Assembly: GCA_948468465.1 (NCBI GenBank)
Contig: CAOKJJ010000254.1
Span: 1 to 5,662 of the forward strand
Reading direction: 5' to 3'
Length of the DNA: 5,662 bases
From: an uncultured Eubacterium sp.
Lineage (GTDB): Bacteria > Bacillota_A > Clostridia > Lachnospirales > Lachnospiraceae
Shown: positions 1 to 5,193 of the stretch, in pieces
Layout of the letters: each line of letters opens with the position of its first letter
Position numbering within the stretch: position 1 is the stretch's first letter
Notes under the pieces: model-generated
What the model was told of the DNA's origin: nothing
What the model saw: the letters and a program-made list of their open reading frames with translations, nothing else
Database searches by the model: none
Translations under genes and position numbers: made by a program

Positions 1-215
1 AAACTGTCGCATTTTTTTCGGTACCGCTCCACGACTTCATCCACATTTCCTGTCTTTGCATGTGTTTCCCGGTACCGTTCTATGTGTTTCCGGTATTTTT
101 CTTCTGAAAACCCAAAATCCAGAAGCATCAGATTTGTTACATCTGCACGCAGCCTGTAGAAATGGTGCTGTGCTTCAAACTTTGATTCTTTCCGCTTTCC
201 CTTTGGTACTGCCAT
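1..215 (-). CDS. Avd-like DGR accessory protein, N-terminal part (runs off left edge)
   Basis: Not listed as a long minus-strand ORF because it is cut by the window edge. It reads 71 codons from an ATG at 215-213 and stays open to base 1. The start is supported by a GGAGG SD at 223-227, 7 bases upstream. The protein begins MAVPKGKRKESKFEAQHHFY and is basic and helix-rich, with RLRADVTNLMLLDFGFSEE and two ERYR motifs. This opening resembles, from memory, the small four-helix-bundle proteins (accessory variability determinant, Avd-like) encoded between the variable target gene and the reverse transcriptase in DGRs of Firmicutes phages. In the BPP-1 system Avd is a basic oligomer that binds the RT and template RNA and is needed for mutagenic retrohoming. 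Its position directly after the VR fits this role. Function is inferred from the N-terminus and context only; the C-terminal half is not visible. Confidence 0.68.
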   Translation of the reverse strand, partial: MAVPKGKRKESKFEAQHHFYRLRADVTNLMLLDFGFSEEKYRKHIERYRETHAKTGNVDEVVERYRKKCDS

Positions 216-222
216 TTTTCAT

Positions 223-227
223 CCTCC
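223..227 (-). promoter_or_regulatory. Ribosome binding site of the Avd-like gene
   Basis: GGAGG on the minus strand, 7 bases before the ATG at 215. It decides this start over an out-of-frame ATG at 222-220, which lies immediately beside the SD with no spacing. Confidence 0.6.
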
Positions 228-235
228 CGCCATCC

Positions 236-252
236 CCGCCCACAAGGGGCGG
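236..252 (-). repeat. GC-rich hairpin just downstream of the DGR variable region
   Basis: A perfect 6-bp inverted repeat (CCGCCC at 236-241, GGGCGG at 247-252) with a 5-base loop, 10 bases after the TAA that ends the VR frame. No T-run follows on either strand, so it does not look like a Rho-independent terminator. DGR target genes are known (BPP-1 and others) to carry a hairpin/cruciform just 3' of the VR that enhances target recognition; those usually have a 7-10 bp stem and 4-base loop, so this one is slightly short. Role inferred from position. Confidence 0.5.
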
Positions 253-266
253 AGATTAAAGATTAA
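253..266. repeat. Tandem 7-base repeat (AGATTAA x2)
   Basis: AGATTAA occurs twice head to tail (253-259 and 260-266) on the plus strand, overlapping the TAA that closes the VR frame. It is short and may be chance; it separates the VR coding end from the GC-rich hairpin. Confidence 0.3.
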
Positions 267-430
267 CAGATACCGAAAGCCGGGCGCACACCAAGAGAAT
301 AGGAAGCGTAGTTACAGTCCGCATAGCCGTGCCAGTTCACAAGCGCAAAAGCAGCGCCCGAAACAACGTCACGCAGCCACCAGTTCACACGGTTACAGAT
401 CAGATCCGGACGCAGCGCAAACAACGCAAG
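263..430 (-). other. DGR variable region: C-type-lectin-like C-terminus of the tail-fibre protein, after an in-frame amber
   Basis: This is 55 sense codons plus TAA, in the same frame as the fibre gene that stops at 431-433. It encodes LALFALRPDLICNRVNWW, then LRDVVSGAAFA, then a polar/aromatic stretch (VNWHGYADCNYASYS) and ends LGVRPAFGIC. The WWLRD...G...A...GVRPAFGI framework is the C-type-lectin/FGE-like fold of DGR target proteins in Firmicutes phages. Residues between the fixed motifs (around CNRVN, LVNWHGYADCNY, SY) are where DGR proteins vary. The coding strand has only 17 adenines in 165 bases by hand count, with eight of them in four AAC codons. This fits a segment copied by an adenine-mutating RT. 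No SD or start codon serves it separately, so it is the 3' part of the preceding gene. The matching template repeat is not in the window. Confidence 0.82.
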
Positions 431-1174
431 CTATGACTTATCAATGGTATAACGGTATGAAATAAATGTTCCGTCACACGCCGGAGTGAAAATGTAACTG
501 CCATACACCATACACTCATTCATCAGTTCCACGGTACTGTCATACCATGCATGGTTACTTGGCTTCCCATTTGTGACAGCGTTTACAAGCAGCTCTCTGT
601 GGGACAGAATATGATCCGCTCCAAATGCCTCATTTATTATAGCTTTTGCCTGGTTAAGCCCCGTCTTGTACATATCACTGCCGATATAGCCGCCTTCCGT
701 CGTATTTGCCGCGCCTGCTTCATACTGTCCGGATGCAGTGTTATGCATCTGTGCATTATACAGGCAGGTGTCAGGAACTATGACGGCATGGTGCTTCGTG
801 CATTCTGCATCCCCGCACCGCAGCCAGTAATCAAGATGGGCAATGCGGTAATTCACCCCACCGATTGTCCAGTAATCGCCAACAAACATATCTTGAAACG
901 TTCCCGCTTTGATTGCCGCTGCCTGCTCTGCTGTTAATGAATCCCCAAGACACTTTCCGCGGAAAATGGAATTACGCAGGCCTTTATCCGGGTTATCTGT
1001 AATAAATCCGATTTTACCATTTGCGCCTGCTTTTATAAATTCGCCATCTGTAATTGCTTTTGCCAGGTCACTGATTTTAATAATCTTGTCTCCATCAGCA
1101 GTTATAATATGCATATAGTCATCGCCACAGGAAACAGACTCCATCTTTTCTAATTCCATAAATAATTGTTCCAT
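431..1174 (-). CDS. DGR target tail-fibre / receptor-binding protein, interrupted by an amber codon before its variable region
   Basis: A 247-residue protein as written; with the TAG at 431-433 read through it would be 303 residues, ending at 263. The start ATG at 1174 has an AGGAG SD at 1181-1185, 6 bases upstream. Residues 1-40 are a helical N-terminus followed by YMHIITADGDKIIKISDL. Residues 91-130 hold the fold-start motif FVGDYWTIGGVNYRIAHLDYW. Residues 130-240 include VIVPDTCLYNAQM, YIGSDMYKTGLNQAKAIIN, ILSHRELLVNAV, AWYDSTVELMNE and MVYGSYIFTP. These match, from memory, the conserved scaffold of DGR-diversified fibre proteins of gut Firmicutes phages, where an '...SQL(A/P)LF.L.P' junction leads into the VR. 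Here the Q position is TAG. The truncated product would lack the lectin-like display segment and probably not fold or bind host normally. It lies last in the tail operon, directly after a small fibre gene, and is followed by the Avd-like gene. Confidence 0.8.
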   Translation of the reverse strand: MEQLFMELEKMESVSCGDDYMHIITADGDKIIKISDLAKAITDGEFIKAGANGKIGFITDNPDKGLRNSIFRGKCLGDSLTAEQAAAIKAGTFQDMFVGDYWTIGGVNYRIAHLDYWLRCGDAECTKHHAVIVPDTCLYNAQMHNTASGQYEAGAANTTEGGYIGSDMYKTGLNQAKAIINEAFGADHILSHRELLVNAVTNGKPSNHAWYDSTVELMNECMVYGSYIFTPACDGTFISYRYTIDKS

Positions 1175-1180
1175 TCTTTT

Positions 1181-1185
1181 CTCCT
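1181..1185 (-). promoter_or_regulatory. Ribosome binding site overlapping the previous stop codon
   Basis: AGGAG lies 6 bases before the ATG at 1174. It shares two bases with the TAG (1184-1186) of the upstream small fibre gene, indicating translational coupling of the two fibre genes. Confidence 0.6.
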
Positions 1186-1462
1186 ATCTGAACCGAATTC
1201 TCTTTGCTGCCCTGAATACCTTACCATCAGAAGTTACAAACTGTTTTCTATCCGCAGTTACAAAATTTACAGAAATCATTCCTTTTGTCAGCAGCTTTTC
1301 CAGAACTTCCTCAAGGCTTTTTGTATATGCGCGGTTCACAAGCGTATTCTGCAAAAGCTGTTCTGGCGCCGCGTTTATGTTGTCCGCATGTGCAGGATCA
1401 GATGTTTCTGTAACACGGATGCTTTCAGAAAAAACAGGAGCCGTATTTGTATAATCTTTCAT
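1184..1462 (-). CDS. Small tail-fibre-associated protein (92 aa)
   Basis: Starts at ATG 1462 with an AAGGAGG SD (GGAGG at 1468-1472, 5 bases upstream). Residues 14-45 read SIRVTETSDPAHADNINAAPEQLLQNTLVNRA. The 'ET.D..HAD..N....QLL.NT' pattern recurs in short proteins and fibre N-termini in tail modules of Firmicutes phages. Residues 47-60 are an amphipathic helix (TKSLEEVLEKLLTKG) and the C-terminus is short beta-rich/basic (VNFVTADRKQFVTSDGKVFR). It ends in TAG overlapping the SD of the DGR target gene, 9 bases before that gene's ATG and in the same frame. It probably acts as a connector or structural partner of the fibre. No catalytic motif is seen. The precise role is unknown; the phage-fibre context is the main support. 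Confidence 0.7.
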   Translation of the reverse strand: MKDYTNTAPVFSESIRVTETSDPAHADNINAAPEQLLQNTLVNRAYTKSLEEVLEKLLTKGMISVNFVTADRKQFVTSDGKVFRAAKRIRFR

Positions 1463-1548
1463 TGCTGCCTCCTTAATTTAACACAATATGTTAATTCCAT
1501 GTTTTGATTGTTATAAAATATCGAATACCGTTATTTTCAATCCGTTTA
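1463..1548 (-). promoter_or_regulatory. Intergenic gap with possible weak promoter and small inverted repeat
   Basis: This 86-base AT-rich gap is the longest non-coding break between the tail genes shown. It holds an inverted repeat TTAACA-5-TGTTAA (1478-1494) directly upstream of the SD at 1468-1472. Further upstream on the minus strand a TTGAAA element is followed, 19 bases later, by TATAAC. That spacing is slightly long for a sigma-70/sigma-A promoter. It could drive separate expression of the fibre/DGR genes or be chance in AT-rich DNA. Confidence 0.25.
1478..1494. repeat. Inverted repeat TTAACA / TGTTAA upstream of the small fibre gene
   Basis: Perfect 6-bp arms (1478-1483 and 1489-1494) with a 5-base spacer, ending 5 bases from the SD of the gene starting at 1462. 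It could be a weak operator or an mRNA hairpin modulating translation. No T-run follows, so it is not an evident terminator. Confidence 0.3.
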
Positions 1549-1932
1549 TCAGAAAACATCATCCAGTATATATGTCATCTGCAGATCATCATCCTTGCCT
1601 TTTCTTTTAAAGGACTTGACGCAGACCAGATCGCCGTCTTCATCATACAGTCCAATCTCGCTTATATATTCATTAGCAAGTTCTGATTCTGTTAAAGTGC
1701 ATTCATACCTGCATACGGTGTCTTCTATAAAAGTGTACCCGTCAATTTCTTTGCGGTACAACTCATGCCTTAATTCACTCTGATCTTCCTCCGGAGCAAT
1801 CACGCTTCCATCTGCATCACATCCTCCATCACCAAAAGCCATGCCGACAATCGGCGGCAGTGCGATTGCACCTGCTCTCGCCTTCACCAGCTTTTCCCTT
1901 GCTTTTTTTGTTATAAGCACGTTGCTTGCCAC
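1549..1932 (-). CDS. Phage tail-collar fibre family protein (short, 127 aa)
   Basis: The open frame extends to an ATG at 1962, but a GGGAGG SD at 1942-1947 sits 9 bases before a GTG at 1932. I chose the GTG, which leaves one base after the upstream TGA (1934-1936); the ATG would overlap the XkdU-like gene by 29 bases and have no SD. The protein starts MASNVLITKKAREKLVKARAG. It continues IVGMAFGDGG, then PEEDQSELRHELYRKEIDGY, and finishes with EYISEIGLYDEDGDLVCVKSF. This order (N-terminal 'T..G...L..A', 'A.GDGG', 'T.L..E..R..I', 'I.EIGLFDEDGDLIAV') is that of the phage tail-collar fibre N-terminal domain, as in P2 gpH-like fibres, which attaches fibres to the baseplate. Only this attachment domain is present, without a long fibre shaft. 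It probably adapts the downstream fibre proteins to the baseplate. Confidence 0.75.
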   Translation of the reverse strand: MASNVLITKKAREKLVKARAGAIALPPIVGMAFGDGGCDADGSVIAPEEDQSELRHELYRKEIDGYTFIEDTVCRYECTLTESELANEYISEIGLYDEDGDLVCVKSFKRKGKDDDLQMTYILDDVF

Positions 1933-1933
1933 G

Positions 1934-3052
1934 TCACAGCACCTCCCTTCTGCACATCGCATTCAATATCCTGGATCCATTCATCGCCACATTCCCATCT
2001 AAAAACCATAGATTTCTTCTTATTTCAACCAGCCCGTCCCTGATTTCTTCTGTATTACCGTTAACAACAATATGAGTTTTGACTGCAGCTTCCATTCTGC
2101 ATCTGGTCGCATCCAGACAGGCTTTTCCATCCAGTTTCCATCTGCCATCAAAATAGATAAGCCTCCAGAAATCAATGATAAATGCCAGTGTCTCCCTGAC
2201 TGATGGATTTCCTAATTTATTTGCGCTTTCAATCTTTCCATAGATTTTCAGACGGAAACTGCGGTATGCTGCGTCAAGGCAGACAGAGCCGTCGAGGTTC
2301 CATGCGCCGTCAAACAATTTTGTATGCAGCGCTGCAAGCTCGTAAAAAATTCCCATATAATATTTCAGGCCAAGCCGCAGGTCGTACCTTCTTTTCTGGC
2401 AAAGCTGCACACTGCCGTCAAGGTTCCATGCGCCGTCAAAAATATAACAGCCCCAGAACGGAACCTGTGTCCTCATTGTCAGTTTCCAGAGAAGCATCTG
2501 CTCCAAATTTCGGTTGTCCATGACATCGGCCACTTTGTCATAAATAAAAAACGTTGTATGTGACTGTTTTATCTTTTTTAACAGCTCTTTTGCTTTCTTT
2601 ACATCCAGAGTTCCTTCTCCTTCAAACACCGCCCGGAAAATATTAGGATGCGCCGGATGCCATCCATCGTCCCCAGGATCATGACAATCTGATATACGCG
2701 CTGCAAATCCCGTTGCATTTTGAAGGTAATATTCCATGCGATGCGGCGTCATAGGCGCGCGATAATCCCGCTTCTGGTAAATCAGCCTGCGCCGTTCCTC
2801 ATCCTCAAGGGATTCCCTTATTGGAAGCCCCCACTTTTCTTCATGATACCTAAGCCCCCATGTAGCTGTCTCTGGAAAGAACTGCTCCGGCAGCGTCTGA
2901 GCCAGTATGAAAGCATCGTCATACTCCAGCCCCATTACCTGATACAGCCATTTTCCCACATATGAATTTTCATAAAACCCAGTTGACACATCATCAAGCA
3001 TACGCAATGCGCTACTGCTCGTAGGGAAATTCTCTAGGTCTATCCTGCCCAT
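1934..3052 (-). CDS. XkdU/DUF2313-like baseplate protein with a C-terminal DGxWxLDG repeat region
   Basis: The protein has 372 residues from an ATG at 3052 with an AGGAGG SD (3058-3063), 5 bases upstream. The N-terminal ~190 residues fit the XkdU/YmfQ/Mu gp48-like tail family: helical start, SYVGKWLYQVMGLEYDDAF, FPETATWGLRYHEEKWGLP, then EERRRLIYQKRDYRAPMTPHRMEYYL and the 'FEGEGTLDVKKAKELLKKIKQSHT' segment. The family usually ends near here (about 180-200 aa). This one continues with four copies of a short motif: FDGAWNLDGSVQL (205), FDGAWNLDGSVCLDA (247), FDGRWKLDGKACLDA (301) and a diverged FLDGNVAMNGSRILNA (350). They are separated by roughly 30-40-residue beta-rich spacers. The first domain should close the baseplate wedge with the J-like protein upstream. 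The repeat part may be a surface beta-hairpin array or fibre-docking platform; that is inference. A 9-base gap separates it from the J-like gene. Confidence 0.8.
   Translation of the reverse strand: MGRIDLENFPTSSSALRMLDDVSTGFYENSYVGKWLYQVMGLEYDDAFILAQTLPEQFFPETATWGLRYHEEKWGLPIRESLEDEERRRLIYQKRDYRAPMTPHRMEYYLQNATGFAARISDCHDPGDDGWHPAHPNIFRAVFEGEGTLDVKKAKELLKKIKQSHTTFFIYDKVADVMDNRNLEQMLLWKLTMRTQVPFWGCYIFDGAWNLDGSVQLCQKRRYDLRLGLKYYMGIFYELAALHTKLFDGAWNLDGSVCLDAAYRSFRLKIYGKIESANKLGNPSVRETLAFIIDFWRLIYFDGRWKLDGKACLDATRCRMEAAVKTHIVVNGNTEEIRDGLVEIRRNLWFLDGNVAMNGSRILNAMCRREVL
1942..1947 (-). promoter_or_regulatory. Ribosome binding site that decides a GTG start
   Basis: GGGAGG on the minus strand, inside the end of the XkdU-like gene and 9 bases before the GTG at 1932. 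It argues against the longer ATG start at 1962. Confidence 0.55.
2126..2440 (-). repeat. Direct repeats encoding the DGxWxLDG motif
   Basis: Three 27-base units lie in frame in the XkdU-like gene: 2414-2440, 2288-2314 and 2126-2152. The first two differ at one base; the third is clearly diverged but still encodes FDGRWKLDG. A fourth protein-level copy (near 1975-2005) is too degenerate to align at DNA level. Near-identity of the first two suggests recent duplication or gene conversion. Confidence 0.7.
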
Positions 3053-3061
3053 AAGCGCCTC

Positions 3062-4183
3062 CTAACTAAACTCGCAGCTTCCGGTCAATGGATATTCTTC
3101 ACCGTCCAGCACAATATTGTCCATGGCCCCGTTCATATAAAATCTTTCAAAGTCTTCCAGACCGTCTATGCCTCGAAGTACCGGTCGGACATCATTATAC
3201 CGGAGTATGCCTTCCTGCTTGGCTTCTGCATATACTGCCATAACTGCTTTTTCAAAACAGCGTGAAATCTGTTCCGGATCCGTAATATCCCTGTCATACA
3301 GCATCCCAGTACATTCATAATTTACCCGCAGGGTTGTCGCCGGGACACATGACAGTTTCGCACAGGCAGTCGGCAGCAGCCTCCTCGATCGGTCATCCGG
3401 TGAAACAATGTAATCATATACAGCCTGCACCAGTTCTTCATTTGCGGGCTGGCCATTCACATCAATCAGCACAAGTTTCACGGTACCCGGTCCATCAAAT
3501 GCCGGGTCTACGATACAGTCCCCGGCACCTGCCTCCTTAGCCCATCGTATGTAATCCCTGTCGTTTCCAAGAAATGTCCTGCTGTTGGCATATTCCTCTG
3601 CTATCCGGTCATAAAAATCATCGTTCGACTCACGCCGCGCCCCGCCTATTGCCGGTTCCGGATTTGTGATTGCAGTTATTTCATCCAGCGGGTTTTCCAT
3701 AATAACAATGCAGTCGGCTTTGACATTTGATTCCGGGCCGTCATCGACCGCCGTTACCGGTATGAGGGCTGTTCCATCTTCCCCGATCACGCGGCTATCA
3801 TCCGAAGAAAATCCAATCGCTGGCGTAAACCTTGTTGCCGGGACGCAGAACACAGCCCCGGCTTCGATTTCGGTGCCGGCAGCGCCCTGTATTTTCAATA
3901 CACAATGCGCCTTTTTCGCAGGATGCCTCGTTAAATTTACCTGCATTCCCTGGTAATCCAGCCAGTCATCCCATGCAAACTGAGGGAATGCCGCCATGAT
4001 TGCGCGCACGATGTAAAACTGCACGATCTCGGATTTCTGGATCGCTGCCGGCATGGTAAAATCATATGGGAAGCCACCTGGCATATCATCAATGTCCGCA
4101 GGCAGGTTTCCCATCATACGCTCATGTATTTCTTCCGGGCTGTTATTTGCCACAAAGTCCGGCTGCATAAATTCTGGCTGCAT
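3062..4183 (-). CDS. Baseplate J/gp47-like wedge protein (XkdT-like)
   Basis: About 373 residues. A GTG at 4192 would add MDV, but the purine stretch lies right against that GTG with no spacing. The ATG at 4183 has a modest GGGTGG about 5 bases upstream, so I prefer it. The N-terminus carries MQPEF/MQPDF and IHERMMGNLPADID. The middle has the J-family pattern: a beta-rich segment (LKIQGAAGTEIEAGAVFCV), then PVTAVDDGPESNVKAD and ITNPEPAIGGARRESNDDFYDRIAE followed by FLGNDRDYIRWAKEAGAGDCIVDP. The last part (about residues 235-376) has LVLIDVNGQPANEELVQAVYDYI and a C-terminal small domain. In P2 gpJ, Mu gp47 and T4 gp6 relatives this protein forms the wedge ring around the hub and changes conformation at sheath contraction. 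Length is typical for XkdT. It ends in TAG (3062-3064) overlapping the SD of the next gene. Confidence 0.9.
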   Translation of the reverse strand: MQPEFMQPDFVANNSPEEIHERMMGNLPADIDDMPGGFPYDFTMPAAIQKSEIVQFYIVRAIMAAFPQFAWDDWLDYQGMQVNLTRHPAKKAHCVLKIQGAAGTEIEAGAVFCVPATRFTPAIGFSSDDSRVIGEDGTALIPVTAVDDGPESNVKADCIVIMENPLDEITAITNPEPAIGGARRESNDDFYDRIAEEYANSRTFLGNDRDYIRWAKEAGAGDCIVDPAFDGPGTVKLVLIDVNGQPANEELVQAVYDYIVSPDDRSRRLLPTACAKLSCVPATTLRVNYECTGMLYDRDITDPEQISRCFEKAVMAVYAEAKQEGILRYNDVRPVLRGIDGLEDFERFYMNGAMDNIVLDGEEYPLTGSCEFS

Positions 4184-4199
4184 TACATCCACCCTTTCT

Positions 4200-4652
4200 T
4201 TAAAATGTTATCTTAAATGTTTCGTCCCACCCGGTTCCTTTCACATCAAACGAAAAATGCACATCGTCCCCTTCCCATTCAAATTCAAAATTATTTACAT
4301 ATTCTGTGCGTGGATTCGTCATCAATGTATCTGTAATTGTCCGGATGATTATTGACTCAGTAATATCATGGTCGCTTTCCTGCACCGCCTCTTCAAGTTC
4401 GGAGCCAAGGTCATACCCGGTTATTTCCTCAAGATATGCGCTATGGTCGTACCGTTCTGTCTGCACCATTTTAAAACACCATGTTGCAAACGCCTCACGG
4501 CCTTCGCATTGGATCATATTTCCCGCGTTATCCCTGGCAAAATCCCCCATGACGGGATCCCATTTCACGCTCCGCCTGTATTCCACATCGTATTCGTCAT
4601 CCCCTGCATCAATATCCGGAACTTCAAATACCGGGAAAAGCTGGTCTGCCAT
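4200..4652 (-). CDS. XkdS-like (DUF2634) baseplate protein
   Basis: A 150-residue protein starting at ATG 4652, with a G-rich SD (GGGGGGAT) about 5-6 bases upstream, in the 16-base gap after the XkdR-like gene. The family pattern is clear: acidic N-terminus, then VKWDPVMGDFARDNAGNMIQCEGREAFATWCFKMVQTERYDHSAY (residues 29-73), a Y-LGSELEEAV segment, then ESIIIRTITDTLMTNPRTEYVNNFEFEWEGDDVHFSFDV at the C-terminus. The 'F....GDF..D..G......G..A...W..K...TERY....Y....G..L' and 'DPR...V..F.....' elements are those of DUF2634 and the related gp25/lysozyme-like wedge family. Relatives initiate the wedge next to the J-like protein. It ends with TAA 16 bases before the J-like ATG. Confidence 0.87.
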   Translation of the reverse strand: MADQLFPVFEVPDIDAGDDEYDVEYRRSVKWDPVMGDFARDNAGNMIQCEGREAFATWCFKMVQTERYDHSAYLEEITGYDLGSELEEAVQESDHDITESIIIRTITDTLMTNPRTEYVNNFEFEWEGDDVHFSFDVKGTGWDETFKITF

Positions 4653-4668
4653 TCTTATCCCCCCTGTC

Positions 4669-5181
4669 TCAGGAACCTAAAATTTCGGAATTAAGAACAA
4701 TATCAATAACGACCGCCTCATCTTCCACCCATGCCACAAGCACACGGTCTCCGGGCTTGATCCATCGCATTTTGTCCGGAAGATATACATCATGATAATG
4801 CTGCCCTGTCGGGCACAATCCGTGGTCGTGTTCCCCTTTTTTTCCATGCATGTGCGGAACACTGACCGGAGGATTATGCAAATCTGCCGGTCCTCCCTGC
4901 CACGCTTTTTCACTCCAGTCTTCCTCTTCCCATCCCTGGACGCTTGGAGCTTCATCCGCCCACCACGTCATTGTCATAGGGATTGCCGGGTTCCAGCTTA
5001 CGCTGCGGCAGATCGTATATTGTCCTTTTGGTATCTCCAAAGGGAATGTGTTTGTAAGCAGGCTCATATTCGGGAGTATCTCTCCAAAATCAAGCACTAA
5101 AGGAGACTCTTTGCATTTTTTCATTCTCTGTGTCAGCACTTTCGCCAATTTGCTCGCGCCTCCGCTTGAATCAAATGCCAT
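4669..5181 (-). CDS. XkdR-like (DUF2577) tail protein with His/Trp-rich insert
   Basis: The frame extends to a GTG at 5190 (173 aa), but a GAGAGG SD at 5190-5195 overlaps it and stands 8 bases before ATG 5181, so a 170-residue protein starting MAFDSSGG is preferred. Residues 5-60 read SKLAKVLTQRMKKCKESPLVLDFGEILPNMSLLTNTFPLEI, and the C-terminus reads IKPGDRVLVAWVEDEAVVIDIV. This is the DUF2577 layout: N-terminal helix, OB-like beta core, closing 'GD.VL......VVID' strands. The family usually has a short H.H loop. Here the middle (about 65-135) is expanded, with several Trp and seven His within 29 residues (HNPPVSVPHMHG, EHDHG, HYHDVY). Position between XkdQ and XkdS matches XkdR. It probably sits at the hub or spike interface. 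Metal binding by the His cluster is speculation. Confidence 0.78.
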   Translation of the reverse strand: MAFDSSGGASKLAKVLTQRMKKCKESPLVLDFGEILPNMSLLTNTFPLEIPKGQYTICRSVSWNPAIPMTMTWWADEAPSVQGWEEEDWSEKAWQGGPADLHNPPVSVPHMHGKKGEHDHGLCPTGQHYHDVYLPDKMRWIKPGDRVLVAWVEDEAVVIDIVLNSEILGS

Positions 5182-5193
5182 TCCGGCCACCTC

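Noticed and set aside
38..95. Short direct repeats around ATGTGTTTCC(C)GGTA and CGGTACCG
   Set aside because: They encode the recurring ERYR/KYRKH helical motif of the Avd-like protein and are explained by coding constraint.
236..252. Rho-independent terminator at the GC hairpin
   Set aside because: No T-run follows the stem on either strand; on the minus strand the sequence after it is G-rich and contains the SD of the next gene.
56..259. 67-aa plus-strand open frame with a hydrophobic stretch
   Set aside because: It is antisense to the Avd-like gene and hairpin and has no SD; the minus-strand frame with its SD and recognisable N-terminus is the real gene.
551..937. 128-aa plus-strand open frame (Cys-rich)
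   Set aside because: Antisense shadow of the fibre gene, whose minus-strand product matches a known fibre scaffold.
431..3064. Genome-wide recoding of TAG as glutamine (genetic code 15)
   Set aside because: The J-like and XkdU-like proteins are normally separate, each has a strong SD, and none of the long genes here has an internal TAG although they contain many glutamines. Local readthrough at 431 remains possible.
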